Positions 1-8,746 of a DNA stretch of 23,258 nt are shown piece after piece. The position numbers were made by a program, and so were the translations under genes. Each line of letters begins with the position of its first letter. The stretch's first letter is position 1. Location: positions 1-23,258 of the forward strand of contig JAYMTA010000899.1 of assembly GCA_036897625.1 (NCBI GenBank), written 5' to 3'. This stretch comes from Pelargonium cotyledonis. Taxonomy: Eukaryota; Streptophyta; Magnoliopsida; Geraniales; Geraniaceae. The notes below the pieces were generated by a model that did no database searches, had not been told where the DNA came from, and saw only the letters and a list, made by a program, of their open reading frames with translations.

Positions 1-414
1 TCGCATAACTTCATTGAATTGCTTAGTGAAGGCTCTCATGGTATTTGTGAGACCTACCAAGAGAGAATAGTCCCCTAGAGGTGCTGGGGGCATGCCCTGA
101 GGGGCTGCTGAGATTTGAGGGCCACCAGGGGTCCTATTTTGTGAGTTAGACCTGTTGTGCTCTAGATGCTCGCACAAGTCTGGGAGCTCCTGGTTATGCT
201 CTTCCTGAATTCGTTCTCTTGTTTCTTCCATACACTCAGTGTGTGGGTTGATTCGATCTCCTAGCCTTTCTTGTGCTGAAAGGGCTGGGGTTGTGACCTT
301 GAGCCTAGAAGTGGAAGGGTTAGCTGGAGGACGAACCTCAAGGTTTGTGCGATGACTAGGGCCTGAGCGCGTATGCACACCTCCAAGAATTCTCTTGCGT
401 CCTCGAGGAGGCAT
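1..414 (-). CDS. Partial gag-like N-terminus of an LTR retrotransposon
   Basis: Reading leftward from ATG at 414, 138 codons stay open to the window edge. The product starts MPPRGRKRILGG, followed by a hydrophilic Pro/Ser/Glu-rich stretch and ending near TNTMRAFTKQFNEVM. A basic start of the MPPR type directly downstream of an LTR and primer binding site is typical of Ty3/Gypsy gag polyproteins. The capsid and zinc knuckle would lie beyond the window, so family assignment rests on position and general look. Intactness is unknown. Confidence 0.6.
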   Translation of the reverse strand, partial: MPPRGRKRILGGVHTRSGPSHRTNLEVRPPANPSTSRLKVTTPALSAQERLGDRINPHTECMEETRERIQEEHNQELPDLCEHLEHNRSNSQNRTPGGPQISAAPQGMPPAPLGDYSLLVGLTNTMRAFTKQFNEVMR

Positions 415-469
415 AAGAGAGTTGGAGTTGTGTTGTCGTAGGGCGTTAGGATACTTGGCTTTCAAATCT

Positions 470-487
470 GTCCCGGCAACGGAACCA
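470..487 (-). other. Retrotransposon primer binding site, tRNA-Glu type
   Basis: The + strand reads GTCCCGGCAACGGAACCA. This equals, from memory, the 18-nt 3' end (with CCA) of plant tRNA-Glu, whose acceptor stem begins TCCGTTG. On the - strand it is therefore a perfect primer binding site. It sits four bases inside the inferred LTR end and 56 bases before the gag ATG. Confidence 0.8.
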
Positions 488-922
488 AAACTGATATGCT
501 AGCTTTGACTTTTGATCAACGCTTGCACACCTTAGCTAATGTATTTTGTTTTTCCTGCGTTTGTTGTTGCTTGAGTTTGAGCTTGTGCTAGAGCTTGTGC
601 TAGAGCTTGTGCTTGTGCTTTCCTTTTATCCAAGTCAAGGTTTCTAGCCTAGAGTTCTAGAGTCCATTTTTAGCTTGCTTGCTTGAAGTCTTGTTTGCTT
701 GCTTGCTTGAAGTCTTTGAACCTGTCACCTGCGTAAGGAAGACACACCAAAAGAACGAAGAACCTGGGGTAGTATTACCAGGACTCCGCCTCGGGCGTGA
801 GAGTAAGTCTTTGTATGGTGAATACAAAGCTTTTCTAGAGAGAGAAAGGTTTTAGAGAGAGAAGTTCTCAAATGTAAGAAATGAGAAGTGAAATTGTGAA
901 CCCCTTTCCATTTGGAACAGGG

Positions 923-933
923 GGTATTTATAG
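923..933 (-). promoter_or_regulatory. TATA box of the LTR promoter
   Basis: The - strand reads CTATAAATACC, an excellent plant TATA box, placed mid-LTR. Transcription would start some 30 bases downstream (around 890-900) and run through the primer binding site into gag. Confidence 0.6.
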
Positions 934-974
934 GGAAATCTTACCACCACCTTGGGCATCCCGTGCTGTTAGCC

Positions 975-1110
975 TTATTTTTGGTCCGCAGAGGGACAAC
1001 TCTACTCCTATTTTGCTTTGCAGATGGACAGCCCTACTTTTGTTTTGCTGCAGAAGGACAATCTTGCTCCTGTTTTGCTGTAAAAGGACAACCGTACTCC
1101 TGTTTCACTG
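975..1110. repeat. About 37-bp tandem array within the LTR
   Basis: Four imperfect units follow the pattern CTGCAGAAGGACA followed by CTCCTGTTTTG. Arrays like this are common in the U3 region of plant LTRs and may carry enhancer function. The short open frames across it are products of the repeat. Confidence 0.7.
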
Positions 1111-1267
1111 CATAAGCTATTTTTGAGTCCATAAATGACTCCGAACCTCTAGAAAATATTATTTGGAGCGTGTTGACGACATTTTAGAGGTGAAACAACT
1201 TTGTACAGACGGTTTCCATACTTTTTGGATTTTCTTGGATTTCCTTGTGTGTTAGGCTTGGAAGGTC

Positions 1268-1405
1268 TGCAGGCTCGTAGATCGCAAAAGGTCCAGCTTC
1301 GCAGATCAGAGAAGGTCCAGCTACGTAGATTGCAGGAGGCCAAGCTTCGCAGATCGCAGGAGGTCAAGCTTCGCAGATCGCAGATCGCCAGGCGTCGCAG
1401 ATCGC
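1268..1405. repeat. 24-28 bp tandem array (CTTCGCAGATCGCAGGAGG type)
   Basis: About five imperfect copies of a unit built on CTTCGCAGATCGCAGGAGGT occur head to tail. They create a false + strand ORF encoding RRSQ-like repeats and a false - strand ORF encoding DLRS-like repeats. It lies in the inferred U3 part of the LTR. Confidence 0.7.
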
Positions 1406-1650
1406 GTCCCGATTATTTCGGACCCGCCACGTGGCACTTTCTGAGTCGTTTGAAGGACTTATGATTTTTTGGGTAGCATCACCCTTAGATTTTACTGGGT
1501 GCACAAGTTAATATTGCTATTAAATAAGTAAAATATTAAACTTTTCTCTAACCAGCTTTTATATTTCACTGGGGTCACTTGACCCCATAAGCTTCTATGT
1601 GGCTCTGCCACTGCATGTATGCACTGTTATTGGCGCTATTAATATATATA

Positions 1651-1888
1651 AATTTTAGAGAGTAAAATGTGTATCAGTTGACTTATATAACTTTATATCA
1701 GTTGCAACTTAATCAAGCCAATGAGGCGATGACACCTCATCAAATTTCACTTATACCCACCCAAGTGAATTTGAGGGAGCAGAGCGACCCGTCCGAATCA
1801 TGATTTTAAATGAGGTGTCACCACCTCATTAGTGCAACTGATATAAAGTTATATCAGTCAACTAATGCCCATATTACTCTATTTTAGA
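1651..1888. mobile_element. Palindromic MITE, about 238 bp
   Basis: The left arm (AGAGTAAAATGTGTATCAGT, then TATAACTTTATATCAGTTGC and GATGACACCTCAT) reappears as reverse complement on the right up to 1888. Arms are about 90 bp with an unpaired centre around 1750-1800. There is no coding capacity. The superfamily is not clear. Confidence 0.75.
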
Positions 1889-2035
1889 ACCAATAATCAT
1901 CAGAGTAATTGACGAAAAGTGTTTGCTTATTTAAAAGTGTCAGGTCCGAGTCTTGGTTGGTACGCTTGCTTATAAAAAGAAACTATTTTTTTAGCTCATG
2001 TTGTTTATGGCATAATATTTTTTAAGGTTAATTGC
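1889..2035. other. Short spacer without recognisable content
   Basis: AT-rich sequence between two inverted-repeat elements. I see no gene or repeat in it. Confidence 0.5.
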
Positions 2036-3530
2036 AGTTTACTTCCCTACAGTTGACACCTTTTGCAATGAGTTGCTCTATACTTTTTTTGTAACTTTCC
2101 AATTCCCTATACTTTCATGAGCTCTTTCTGTCCATTTTCCATTCGTTAAAATTTGAAATGTCCAAAATACTCCTAACTATTCTTCTTCTCTATTGACACT
2201 GTTGAAACAAGATCTGGAGGTTTGGATTGATTTTTTTAAGTTTGAAATGTAAATTTGAAAAAGAAATTGATGCTTTAATTGATTTTTTAAACTTGAAATG
2301 TGGATTTGAATAAGAAATTGAAGAAACTCATAAGAAAAGATTATGGCTTTTTTTTATTGGATTTTGATTTTCGAATGTGAAATTGGGGGAGAAATCAAGA
2401 AACCCAAATGAAAAAACTCAAAATCAAGAAACCCAGTCAGAGAAATCAAGAAACTCTATGTGGTGGCCGGAAAATTTTCCGGCAACGGAAAAAACAGATG
2501 AAAGTATAGGGCACTGCAAAGTTACAAAAAAAAAGGTAATTACAATCAGCCCCTATGTACTAGTCATTGATGACACTTAACCCCATAGAACTTTCAATTG
2601 TGACACTTAACTCTGTTAGAACTTTCAGTTGTGACAATTAAGCCCATAGAACTTTCAATTGTGACACTTAACCCTGTTAGAACTTTCAATTGTGACAGTT
2701 AATCCCGTAGAACTTTCAATTGTGAAACTTAACCATGTAGAACTTTTAATTGTGACACTTAACACCTATGAACTTGGAAATTGTGACACTTAGTCCTTAT
2801 GAACCTGGCAAAACACTATTATGTCAGTTAAATCTAACTAAAATACACTATCTCTATTCACATGCATGACACATGACCAATTATTTTTTTTTCAAAGTAC
2901 CCATTTTACCCTTCTTTATCCTTTTAATTTTCAATTCAAACATTTTCTGCACCAGAATATTCAAAATGTTGCTAGATTCTGAGAATTTTTTCCTGAATCT
3001 AATTTCTTTTATGCCGAAATTTGAGAATTATTGTCACAATATAATTTTTTTTTTAATAATCTGATTTCATAGAAGATGTTAAATTTTGTGATTCCGGCAA
3101 AAAAATTATATTCCAAAAGTGTTTGAATTGAAAATTAAAAGAATAAACAAGGATAAAATGGGTATTTTGAAAAATTAATTGGTCATGTGTCATGCATGTG
3201 ATGAGAGAGAGTGTTTTTCAGATAGATTTAATTGACGGAACATTGTTTTGCCAAGTTCATATGGTTAAGTGTCACAATTGCCAAGTTCATAGGGGTTAAG
3301 TGTCACACTTGAAAGTTCTATAGGGTTAAGGGTCACAATCGAAAGTTCTACGGGGTTAACTGTCACAAATGAAAGTTCTAACAAGGTTAAGTGTCACAAT
3401 TGAAAGTTATATAGGGTTAACTGTCATCAATGACTAGTACATAGGGGCTGATTATAATTACCCCAAAAAAAGTATAGGGCAACCTATTGCAAAAGGTGTC
3501 AACTATGGGCTAGTAAACTACAATTAACCC
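2036..3530. mobile_element. MULE-like inverted-repeat element A, interrupted by a nested foldback
   Basis: The left end (GGTTAATTGCAGTTTACTTC, then TTGACACCTTTTGCAATGAG) matches the reverse complement of 2495-2534 plus 3465-3530 once the nested element at 2535-3464 is removed. Terminal repeats are about 110 bp. The short internal body holds a doubled segment of about 57 bp (2225-2330), three units around GAAATCAAGAAACCC, and the palindrome GCCGGAAAATTTTCCGGC (2466-2483). There is no transposase. Long terminal repeats with no coding are compatible with a non-autonomous Mutator-like element; the class is inferred. Confidence 0.75.
2535..3464. mobile_element. Nested foldback element with tandem arrays in both arms
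   Basis: The outer ends GGTAATTACAATCAGCCCCT and its reverse complement near 3442-3463 define an element of about 930 bp. Each arm holds a tandem array of a 30-31 bp unit (TAGAACTTTCAATTGTGACA core): about eight units on the left (2570-2810) and six on the right (3250-3430). The inner arms also pair (2850-3060 with 3080-3235), including CATGCATGACACATGACCAA. It is inserted in the poly(A/T) part of element A's right terminal repeat. Confidence 0.8.
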
Positions 3531-3735
3531 AAGGGCATTTTATGACATTTTGAAAGAAAAAATTAACATGTGCAGTGCACATGACATGATTTTGGCATAT
3601 TCCGACATATTCCGTTAGTTTGGATGGAAGGAAAGAGCTCATGAAAGTATAGGGCGCTGCAAAGTTACAAAAAAAAATATTGGACAACCCATTGCAAAAA
3701 GTGTCAACTATAGTGCAGTAAATTGCAATTAACCC
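3531..3735. mobile_element. Right-end relic of a second copy of the element A family
   Basis: This 205-bp piece contains ACATGTGCAGTGCACATGAC, GAGCTCATGAAAGTATAGGG and the terminal GCAATTAACCC, in the same order as the right end of element B (5370-5538). No matching left half is adjacent, so it is a truncated copy or the target into which element A jumped. Confidence 0.7.
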
Positions 3736-3796
3736 TATTATTTATTTTCATTCTTTTGTTGATCTATTTCCTTTTGTTTGAGAAATAAACCTATTT

Positions 3797-4021
3797 TGGG
3801 CCGAGATTGGGTGGTCTTGGTGTCACACTGTTATCGGGAAGGGAATCAGGTGGCCAACGGTTTGGCTAACATAGGGTTGGAGCTAGAGACAGGTGGGTAG
3901 GTCTTCAGTTCGGTGCCGGAGCAGGTGGCAGAGAAGATCCGTGCTGATTTGGGTGGAGCGTCTTTTGCTCGTGCTGTTTCGAGTTAGGCTGTTTTCTTTT
4001 TCCTATTTTCACCCAAAAAAA
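3797..4021 (+). pseudogene. 5'-truncated LINE (RNase H end) with poly(A) and target-site duplication
   Basis: Frame 3796 onward reads RDWVVLVSHCYREGNQVANG followed by LANIG, the C-terminal part of the RNase H-like domain found at the end of plant L1-type LINE ORF2. One in-frame TAG interrupts it (near 3898), and a second stop follows at about 3985. A run of A ends the insert. The 10-bp sequence AAACCTATTT occurs at 3787-3796 and again at 4022-4031 as target-site duplication. It is a dead-on-arrival insertion of about 225 bp. Confidence 0.85.
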
Positions 4022-4031
4022 AAACCTATTT

Positions 4032-4715
4032 CTTTCTTTTTTTTCCTTGTCCAAATCGATAATTTTCAATAAAAGCTGAATGTGCTGTGACTAATTCTCA
4101 TGCATCGTGAAGAAATTGCTCCACCTTCCATTCCATTCTTTGTTCATTTGACTAATCATGTGCCAATTGAATTCAATATATTGTTGTTTATTTGCATCAT
4201 CACTTAATAGTGATTACGGTCCCAATTGAAACAAGGACTCGATTAACCATAAAATTAGGGTTTTTAAATTTTTTATTTGGTTCATGAAATTCGTTTTAAT
4301 CTAACATGGACACAAAATGGTTCATTCCATCAATTTTTGTCCGTTTCTTATTTTAGTGACATGACGTGAACTATACAATATATAAATATTTATTTTACTC
4401 ATGTGATGGTCGCGTGAGCAATTTAATACAGTTGGATCGTCACGTCAACAATATAATTATTTTATAATTTTAAACTCCACATCAGACAAGTTAACAAAAT
4501 AAACTAATGACAATAACATCTTGAGTCCATTTTTAAAAGTTCAAGTATATTTTAGGTAAAAAGGAAATTCAGATGCCAAAATGGGTTTATATGAAAACAT
4601 TCAGGAATCAAATTAGAGTTTTTACCATAAAATAATGAAAGGATAGGGCCCTATTTACTTAAGAGTCAAATTCAAAATTTACCTGATATCATAGAAATCT
4701 TATAAAAAGAAATAT
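4032..4715. other. Intergenic AT-rich stretch, no feature recognised
   Basis: About 680 bp between the LINE relic and element B. I see no coding potential, no RNA gene and no clear terminal repeats. Fragments such as 4250-4330 and 4490-4620 resemble general plant intergenic repeat wording but cannot be assigned. Confidence 0.5.
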
Positions 4716-5538
4716 GGGTAATTGCAGTTTAGTGCCCTATACTTGACACCTTTTGCAATGGCTACTTCTAATGTTTTTTTTTGTAACTTTGCAGTGCCCT
4801 AATCATTCATGAGCTCTTTCTGTTAAGATTTCGTCTGTTAAATTGTGAAATGACCAAATTGCCCTTCTTCTTCCTTTCTCTCTAGTTTTTTCTCTGATTT
4901 TTCGGCCACTTTAGGTGGCTGCCGGAAGCGATTCCAGCGTCGGTTGTTGTCGAAATTGAAGGTAGAGCACCCTTGAAGTATCACAAGTTCAATCCAAGTG
5001 GCGGTGTGGTCAAATTCTCGTTGAGGAAAGAGATCGAAATGGAAACGTGTGGTGGCTGGAAAATTTTCCGGCATCAATTGGTTGCAAATTTGAGATGGGT
5101 TGTTGCCGAAATTGATGGTAGACCAATAATTAACCGTTTCATGGCCATGGTTACCGCCCCCGGCGACCATGGACGGAAATGGAGAGAGAGAGGAAGCAGG
5201 GGCCGTGTTAAAAGCCACCGCCGCCGACAGACATGGAAGAGTAGGCGTCGTCGTTGAAGCTTAAAGCCATCGAAGTCGCCGGATCTGCTCCAGTTCGCCG
5301 CCGCCATCGCCGGATCTTGAATGAGAGAGGGGCTGGAGGTAGAAGATGAGGGTAATTTGGTCATTTTTGAAAAATAATCAACATGTGCCGTGCACATGAC
5401 CTTTTTTTGACAGTTTCTGTCCATTTTCATGGACGAAAAGAGCTCGGAAAAGAATGGGGCACTACAAAGTACAAAACAAACATTAGGAGTAGTCATTGCG
5501 AAAGATGTCAAGTAAAGGGCACTAAACTGCAATTACCC
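4716..5538. mobile_element. MULE-like inverted-repeat element B (about 823 bp)
   Basis: The left end GGGTAATTGCAGTTTAGTGC and right end (reverse complement from 5538) pair for about 130 bp including TTGACA, TTTTGTA and GAGCTC blocks. It belongs to the same family as element A. The body (4900-5345) is GC-richer than its flanks and rich in CCGG/GCCGCC. It shares GTGGTGGCTGGAAAATTTTC with element A (there GTGGTGGCCGG). ORFs across the body on both strands look like composition effects, not genes. The body may be host-derived sequence, but I cannot name a source. Confidence 0.8.
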
Positions 5539-5850
5539 CCAAAACAAATTAACATGATACAAAGATTATAAAAAACAGATCTGAACTAGATCTAGAACCA
5601 AATATGGACCAAATCTGAACCATATCTGAGGAAGTGAACAGTAGCTTTAATACTCTAAAACAGTTCACCACTGAAATTTCTTATACGATCAGATGTATGT
5701 ATCAATTCCATTTTTGCCTGAATTTGAGTAAACGCCGACCCCTCTCTCTGCGTCCATCTGTTCCTTTTCCTTCTCCATCTCCATCCTCTCATAATGCCCT
5801 CACTATGGGTAGTTGAGATCCTTAGAGACAAAAGTTACACTTATTAAAAT
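5539..5850. other. Spacer between elements B and C, nothing recognised
   Basis: Holds three short GATCTGAACTAGATCT-like repeats (about 5575-5630) and a pyrimidine-rich stretch near 5740-5800. No gene is evident. Confidence 0.4.
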
Positions 5851-7170
5851 AAGGAAAATGTACGTCGGAGATTCTTAAACTATTCAATTTGTTTCGTTGG
5901 GATCCTTAAACTTTCATTTGTTCCTCTCGAGTCCAAAAACATGAATTTTTGTTCTTGCGAAGAACATTCCGTTAAATAATTAACGGAATCCGTTAAAAGT
6001 GAATGACGATGTTAAGTTTAAATTAAAAAACTATTTATAAGTTGTTATTTTAAAATTTTGCCCTTAATAATTAAAAAAAGAAAAAGAAATTGGAGATCAG
6101 ATCTGATCTCTTTCATTGTTCCGTGACTTCCGTCTTCTTCTTTGTTGCTCCGGTTGCCGGGGTCACTTTTCCGGCAAGGCACTCGGGGTCGTCTTCTTCG
6201 TGGACGGTCGCCGGCGTGAGGGCAACCGGAGAGAGGGCAACCGGTAAGGCACTCTGCTCGCGGTCTTACTTTCCTAGCTCCGCCACTCTCCTCCCTTCTC
6301 GGACCTCCCTCCACCGGCAAAGGACATATTTCTGGTAGCGTCTTGGTGACGATGGAGGTGGTGAAGCGGAGAAACGCCCAGGCACCCACCGGCAAGGGGA
6401 TAAGGACGAGACTGGTAATGGTGGAGAGGAAGATGCACGGCAGCTAAGCTTCTCCGCAGATCTGGCCGGATTCTGAGCTATACCTCGACATTGCGACCGG
6501 CGGTGGCGGAGCAGGTGGGAATTCGACGGCGATGGTCTTCTTGGAGGAGAGTACAGTGAGGGAGTTGGGTTTCAAGCAAAATTTTGAGTGCAGATCTGTA
6601 TATTTTTTTTTTGAGGTTTTTCTAACTGTTATTTTTTAGTTGGTTCTTCAAGCTTGGTAGTTTTGAAATGTTGATTTTGATGTGTTCAAGAGAGAGAGTT
6701 GAGAATATCGGTGATGGCGGGGAATTCATTAAAAGTTTGGATTTTAGTTTTTGAATTTTGGTTGGACATTGTTATGAAATTTAGTTGGAAATTTAGATGT
6801 TGCCGGAAAACTCATGATAGTCACCGGAAAAATCACGATAGTCACCGAAAAACTCATAGATGTTGCCGGCAAACTCATGATAGTTGCCAAAAAATTCATA
6901 GGTGTTTTTTACCCGTAGAGAGAAGAGAGAGAGATAAGGCTTAATTAAAATAATAAGAGCAAAATAATAAATTCATGTTTTAGAACTAGTTTTTTAATTT
7001 AATTTTAACATTGTTAGTCGCTTTTAACGAATTTCGTTAGTTATTTAACGTTATGTCATTCGCGAGAACAAAAATTCATGTTTTTAGATTCGAGAGGAAC
7101 AAATAAAAATTTAAGAACACCAGCAGAACGAATTGAATAATTTAGGAACCTTTAAGTACATTTTTTCTTA
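5851..7170. mobile_element. Inverted-repeat element C (about 1.3 kb) with GC-rich body
   Basis: Terminal repeats of about 190-230 bp pair the left end (AAGGAAAATGTACGTCGGAG, then TTTGTTCCTCTCGAGTCCAA) with the reverse complement of the right end (6960-7170). The arms include the TTAACGGA/TCCGTTA words common in plant MULE-like repeats. The body 6090-6560 is GC-rich with many CCGG and GCCGG words. 6800-6905 holds about five copies of a unit based on CCGGAAAACTCATGATAGT. No transposase frame is present. Confidence 0.78.
6800..6905. repeat. About 24-bp tandem repeat inside element C
   Basis: Roughly five imperfect copies of CCGGAAAACTCATGATAGTC (variants with AGATGTTG). It generates the false peptide repeat HDSHRKNHDSHRKTH. 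Confidence 0.7.
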
Positions 7171-7329
7171 AAATAAAAGGGCCCAACCTGGATTGTACAA
7201 AATTTGCAGGTAAATTTAGTAAACGAAGGAAGGCATGATAATAGCAAATAAAATACCAATCCAATTCAAAGCAATTATTGAAATCATTATATGATTCTTA
7301 TTTTGAACTTAACACTAAAGGGTAGGTTT

Positions 7330-7718
7330 AATACTTTAGGATCTGTACCACACCCACCTTCTTCTCTTCTTCTCCAATTCCGCCTGGCTTCACTTCCTCA
7401 GATGAACACTCCCTCAAAATCGCTCAGGTTCAGTCCCAACCTTAGTTTTGCATTCTGGGATGGAGCTCGCCGACGACGGAGGTGGATGAGCTAAACGGAG
7501 AAGATGATTCTTCGTTTTCTTTTTTCTTTATTTATATTTATATTTATAAAAAAAATGAAAAATGTAGGGTATTTTAGTCATTTTAACATCTCACTAACGG
7601 TGTTAGGGATGGAAGCTTGAGTGGATAGTTTAGAGGAGTCTAAAGTTACAAAAAAAATAGTTTAGGATAGTAACTTACAAAAGGGTGATAGTTTAGGGCA
7701 GCCATCTATAATTACCCC
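7330..7718. mobile_element. One-ended relic of an inverted-repeat element (D)
   Basis: The right end (7545-7718) has the usual subterminal words: TTTTAGTCATTTTAAC, CTAACGGTGTTAG, TAAAGTTACAAAAAAAATAG and a final CTATAATTACCCC. The matching left terminal repeat is not found upstream, so the copy is truncated or rearranged. The body has a short pyrimidine-rich and GC-rich piece (7345-7490). Confidence 0.5.
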
Positions 7719-7792
7719 TTAATTTTAATAGAGTGGTTCCATTAAAAAAAATAACTGCAAAAATTCAGAATTGTGTGCATTAATTATTAATT

Positions 7793-8030
7793 GGAAAAAT
7801 GACACATATCTATTCTCTACTTAACACATTTTAATCCTGGCTAGCATAAAGTATTGTAACTAATTATTGGGTACCCTGAATTATACCAAACATTTATTCA
7901 TCTAAAATTTTCGTTAAAGTTGGATGAATAAATGTTTGGTATAATTCAGGGTACCCAATAGTTAGTTACAATACTTTAGAATTGCCATATTAAAAGGCCT
8001 AAAGTAGAGATAGATGCGTGTCATTTTCCC
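7793..8030. mobile_element. Hairpin MITE in the SCD2 upstream region
   Basis: Two arms of about 113 bp (7793-7906 and 7917-8030) are near-perfect reverse complements with a central spacer of about 10 bp. The inner 57 bp, built on ATTATACCAAACATTTATTC, is the best preserved. Ends are GGAAAAATGACAC and GTGTCATTTTCCC. Flanks TATTAATTG and TTATCAATT could be a decayed 9-bp target duplication. Transcripts through it would fold to a long hairpin. Confidence 0.85.
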
Positions 8031-8434
8031 TTATCAATTTTTGTTTTCAAAAAAATCCTTTTCCATGACCCCATCCTCTTTGCCACTTTTATCGGATCCT
8101 ATTGGTGACTGTTGAGAATTTCAAAAATCACACTCTTTCTTCATGTTTTTTTCTTTTCTTTTCCAAATTCTACGATCATTTTTGTTTCATAATTTGGGAA
8201 ATCATCTGCCGAAAAAACCAATATTGTTCATATTGATTACGAAATTTAGAAGAAAAGAACGTATCTTTTGATTTTGCAGGCACATTTAAAAGAATTGAAA
8301 AGCATGAACGAAACTATAAGTTTCATGTGATATGTTCTTATCAGTCTGGTAAATTTTAATTAGATGTTGTAATTGAATACATTTATTATTATTATTTTTT
8401 TTATCTCATTGATATATATGTTGTTTTGTTGAAG
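8031..8434 (+). promoter_or_regulatory. Presumed promoter and 5' UTR of SCD2
   Basis: This 404-bp stretch between the MITE and the ATG has no coding. It contains T-rich and CTTTCTTC-like stretches typical of plant leaders. A good acceptor-like TTGATTTTGCAG at about 8269-8280 could end a 5' UTR intron. I see no convincing single TATA box, so the transcription start is not placed. Confidence 0.4.
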
Positions 8435-8746
8435 ATGGATCGAAACAGAGATGAGTTAGTTAGGCTGAAGAGCATATCAACCGGAGCTCCGGCTTCTCCA
8501 AAGGCATCACCGTTAAATAATCGGTATGTACGGTCAGGATCCACCAGCGGGGCAAACATGAAGAGACCTCTCAATGCCGCCAAAGCTGCGGCTCAAAGGC
8601 TTGCACAAGTGATGGCCAATCAAGATGACAATGATGACAACGACGAAGACGATGAGCTCGTCGTTGATTATGCCTCTTCCGGTGGCCAACCCGGAAGCAT
8701 TGGCCTTGGAGGAGGAGGACGTCCCGCACGACAACGATCTCCAATG
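8435..8746 (+). CDS. SCD2: SCD2 exon 1 (N-terminus, residues 1-104)
   Basis: Starts at ATG with [13 protein letters not shown] and ends after codon ATG before donor GTATGT, phase 0. It carries the conserved alanine-rich stretch [16 protein letters not shown], an acidic run, and a closing Gly-rich segment ending RQRSPM, the order seen in SCD2 proteins. A TTG nine bases upstream is in frame but is not a plausible plant start. Confidence 0.9.

Larger units (their letters stand above)
492..1481 (-). mobile_element. 5' LTR of a - strand Ty3/Gypsy-like retrotransposon
   Basis: Boundaries are inferred from the TG at 492, next to the primer binding site, and a CA at 1480-1481. The ends form an imperfect inverted repeat (TGATATGCTAGC and GGTAGCATCA). 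Inside are a TATA box on the - strand (923-933), purine-rich sequence, CTTG-rich simple repeats (560-715) and two tandem arrays (about 975-1110 and 1268-1405). The left end is firm; the right end is less so. The partner LTR lies outside the window, so target-site duplication and age cannot be judged. Confidence 0.65.

Noticed and set aside
470-487. Possible tRNA-Glu gene
   Set aside because: Only the 18-nt 3' end is present and the CCA is encoded, which marks a primer binding site. No D-arm, anticodon or T-arm precedes it.
1149-1464. Repeat-rich ORFs (RRSQ type on +, DLRS type on -)
   Set aside because: Direct products of the 24-28 bp tandem array in the LTR.
2570-3430. Regularly spaced 30-bp repeats resembling a CRISPR array
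   Set aside because: The repeats are contiguous without spacers and occur inverted in the arms of a foldback transposon in plant DNA.
4838-5532. ORFs of 126 and 152 aa on the - strand and 94 aa on the + strand in element B
   Set aside because: They run through the terminal repeat into the body, overlap in several frames and show no protein family features.
6045-6395. ORF of 116 aa on the - strand and an overlapping + strand ORF in the GC-rich body of element C
   Set aside because: Both strands are open at once because of base composition. The peptides have no recognisable motif and lie inside a non-autonomous transposon.
8426-8434. Upstream in-frame TTG as SCD2 start
   Set aside because: Plant nuclear genes rarely use it, and ATG at 8435 gives the expected MDR- N-terminus.
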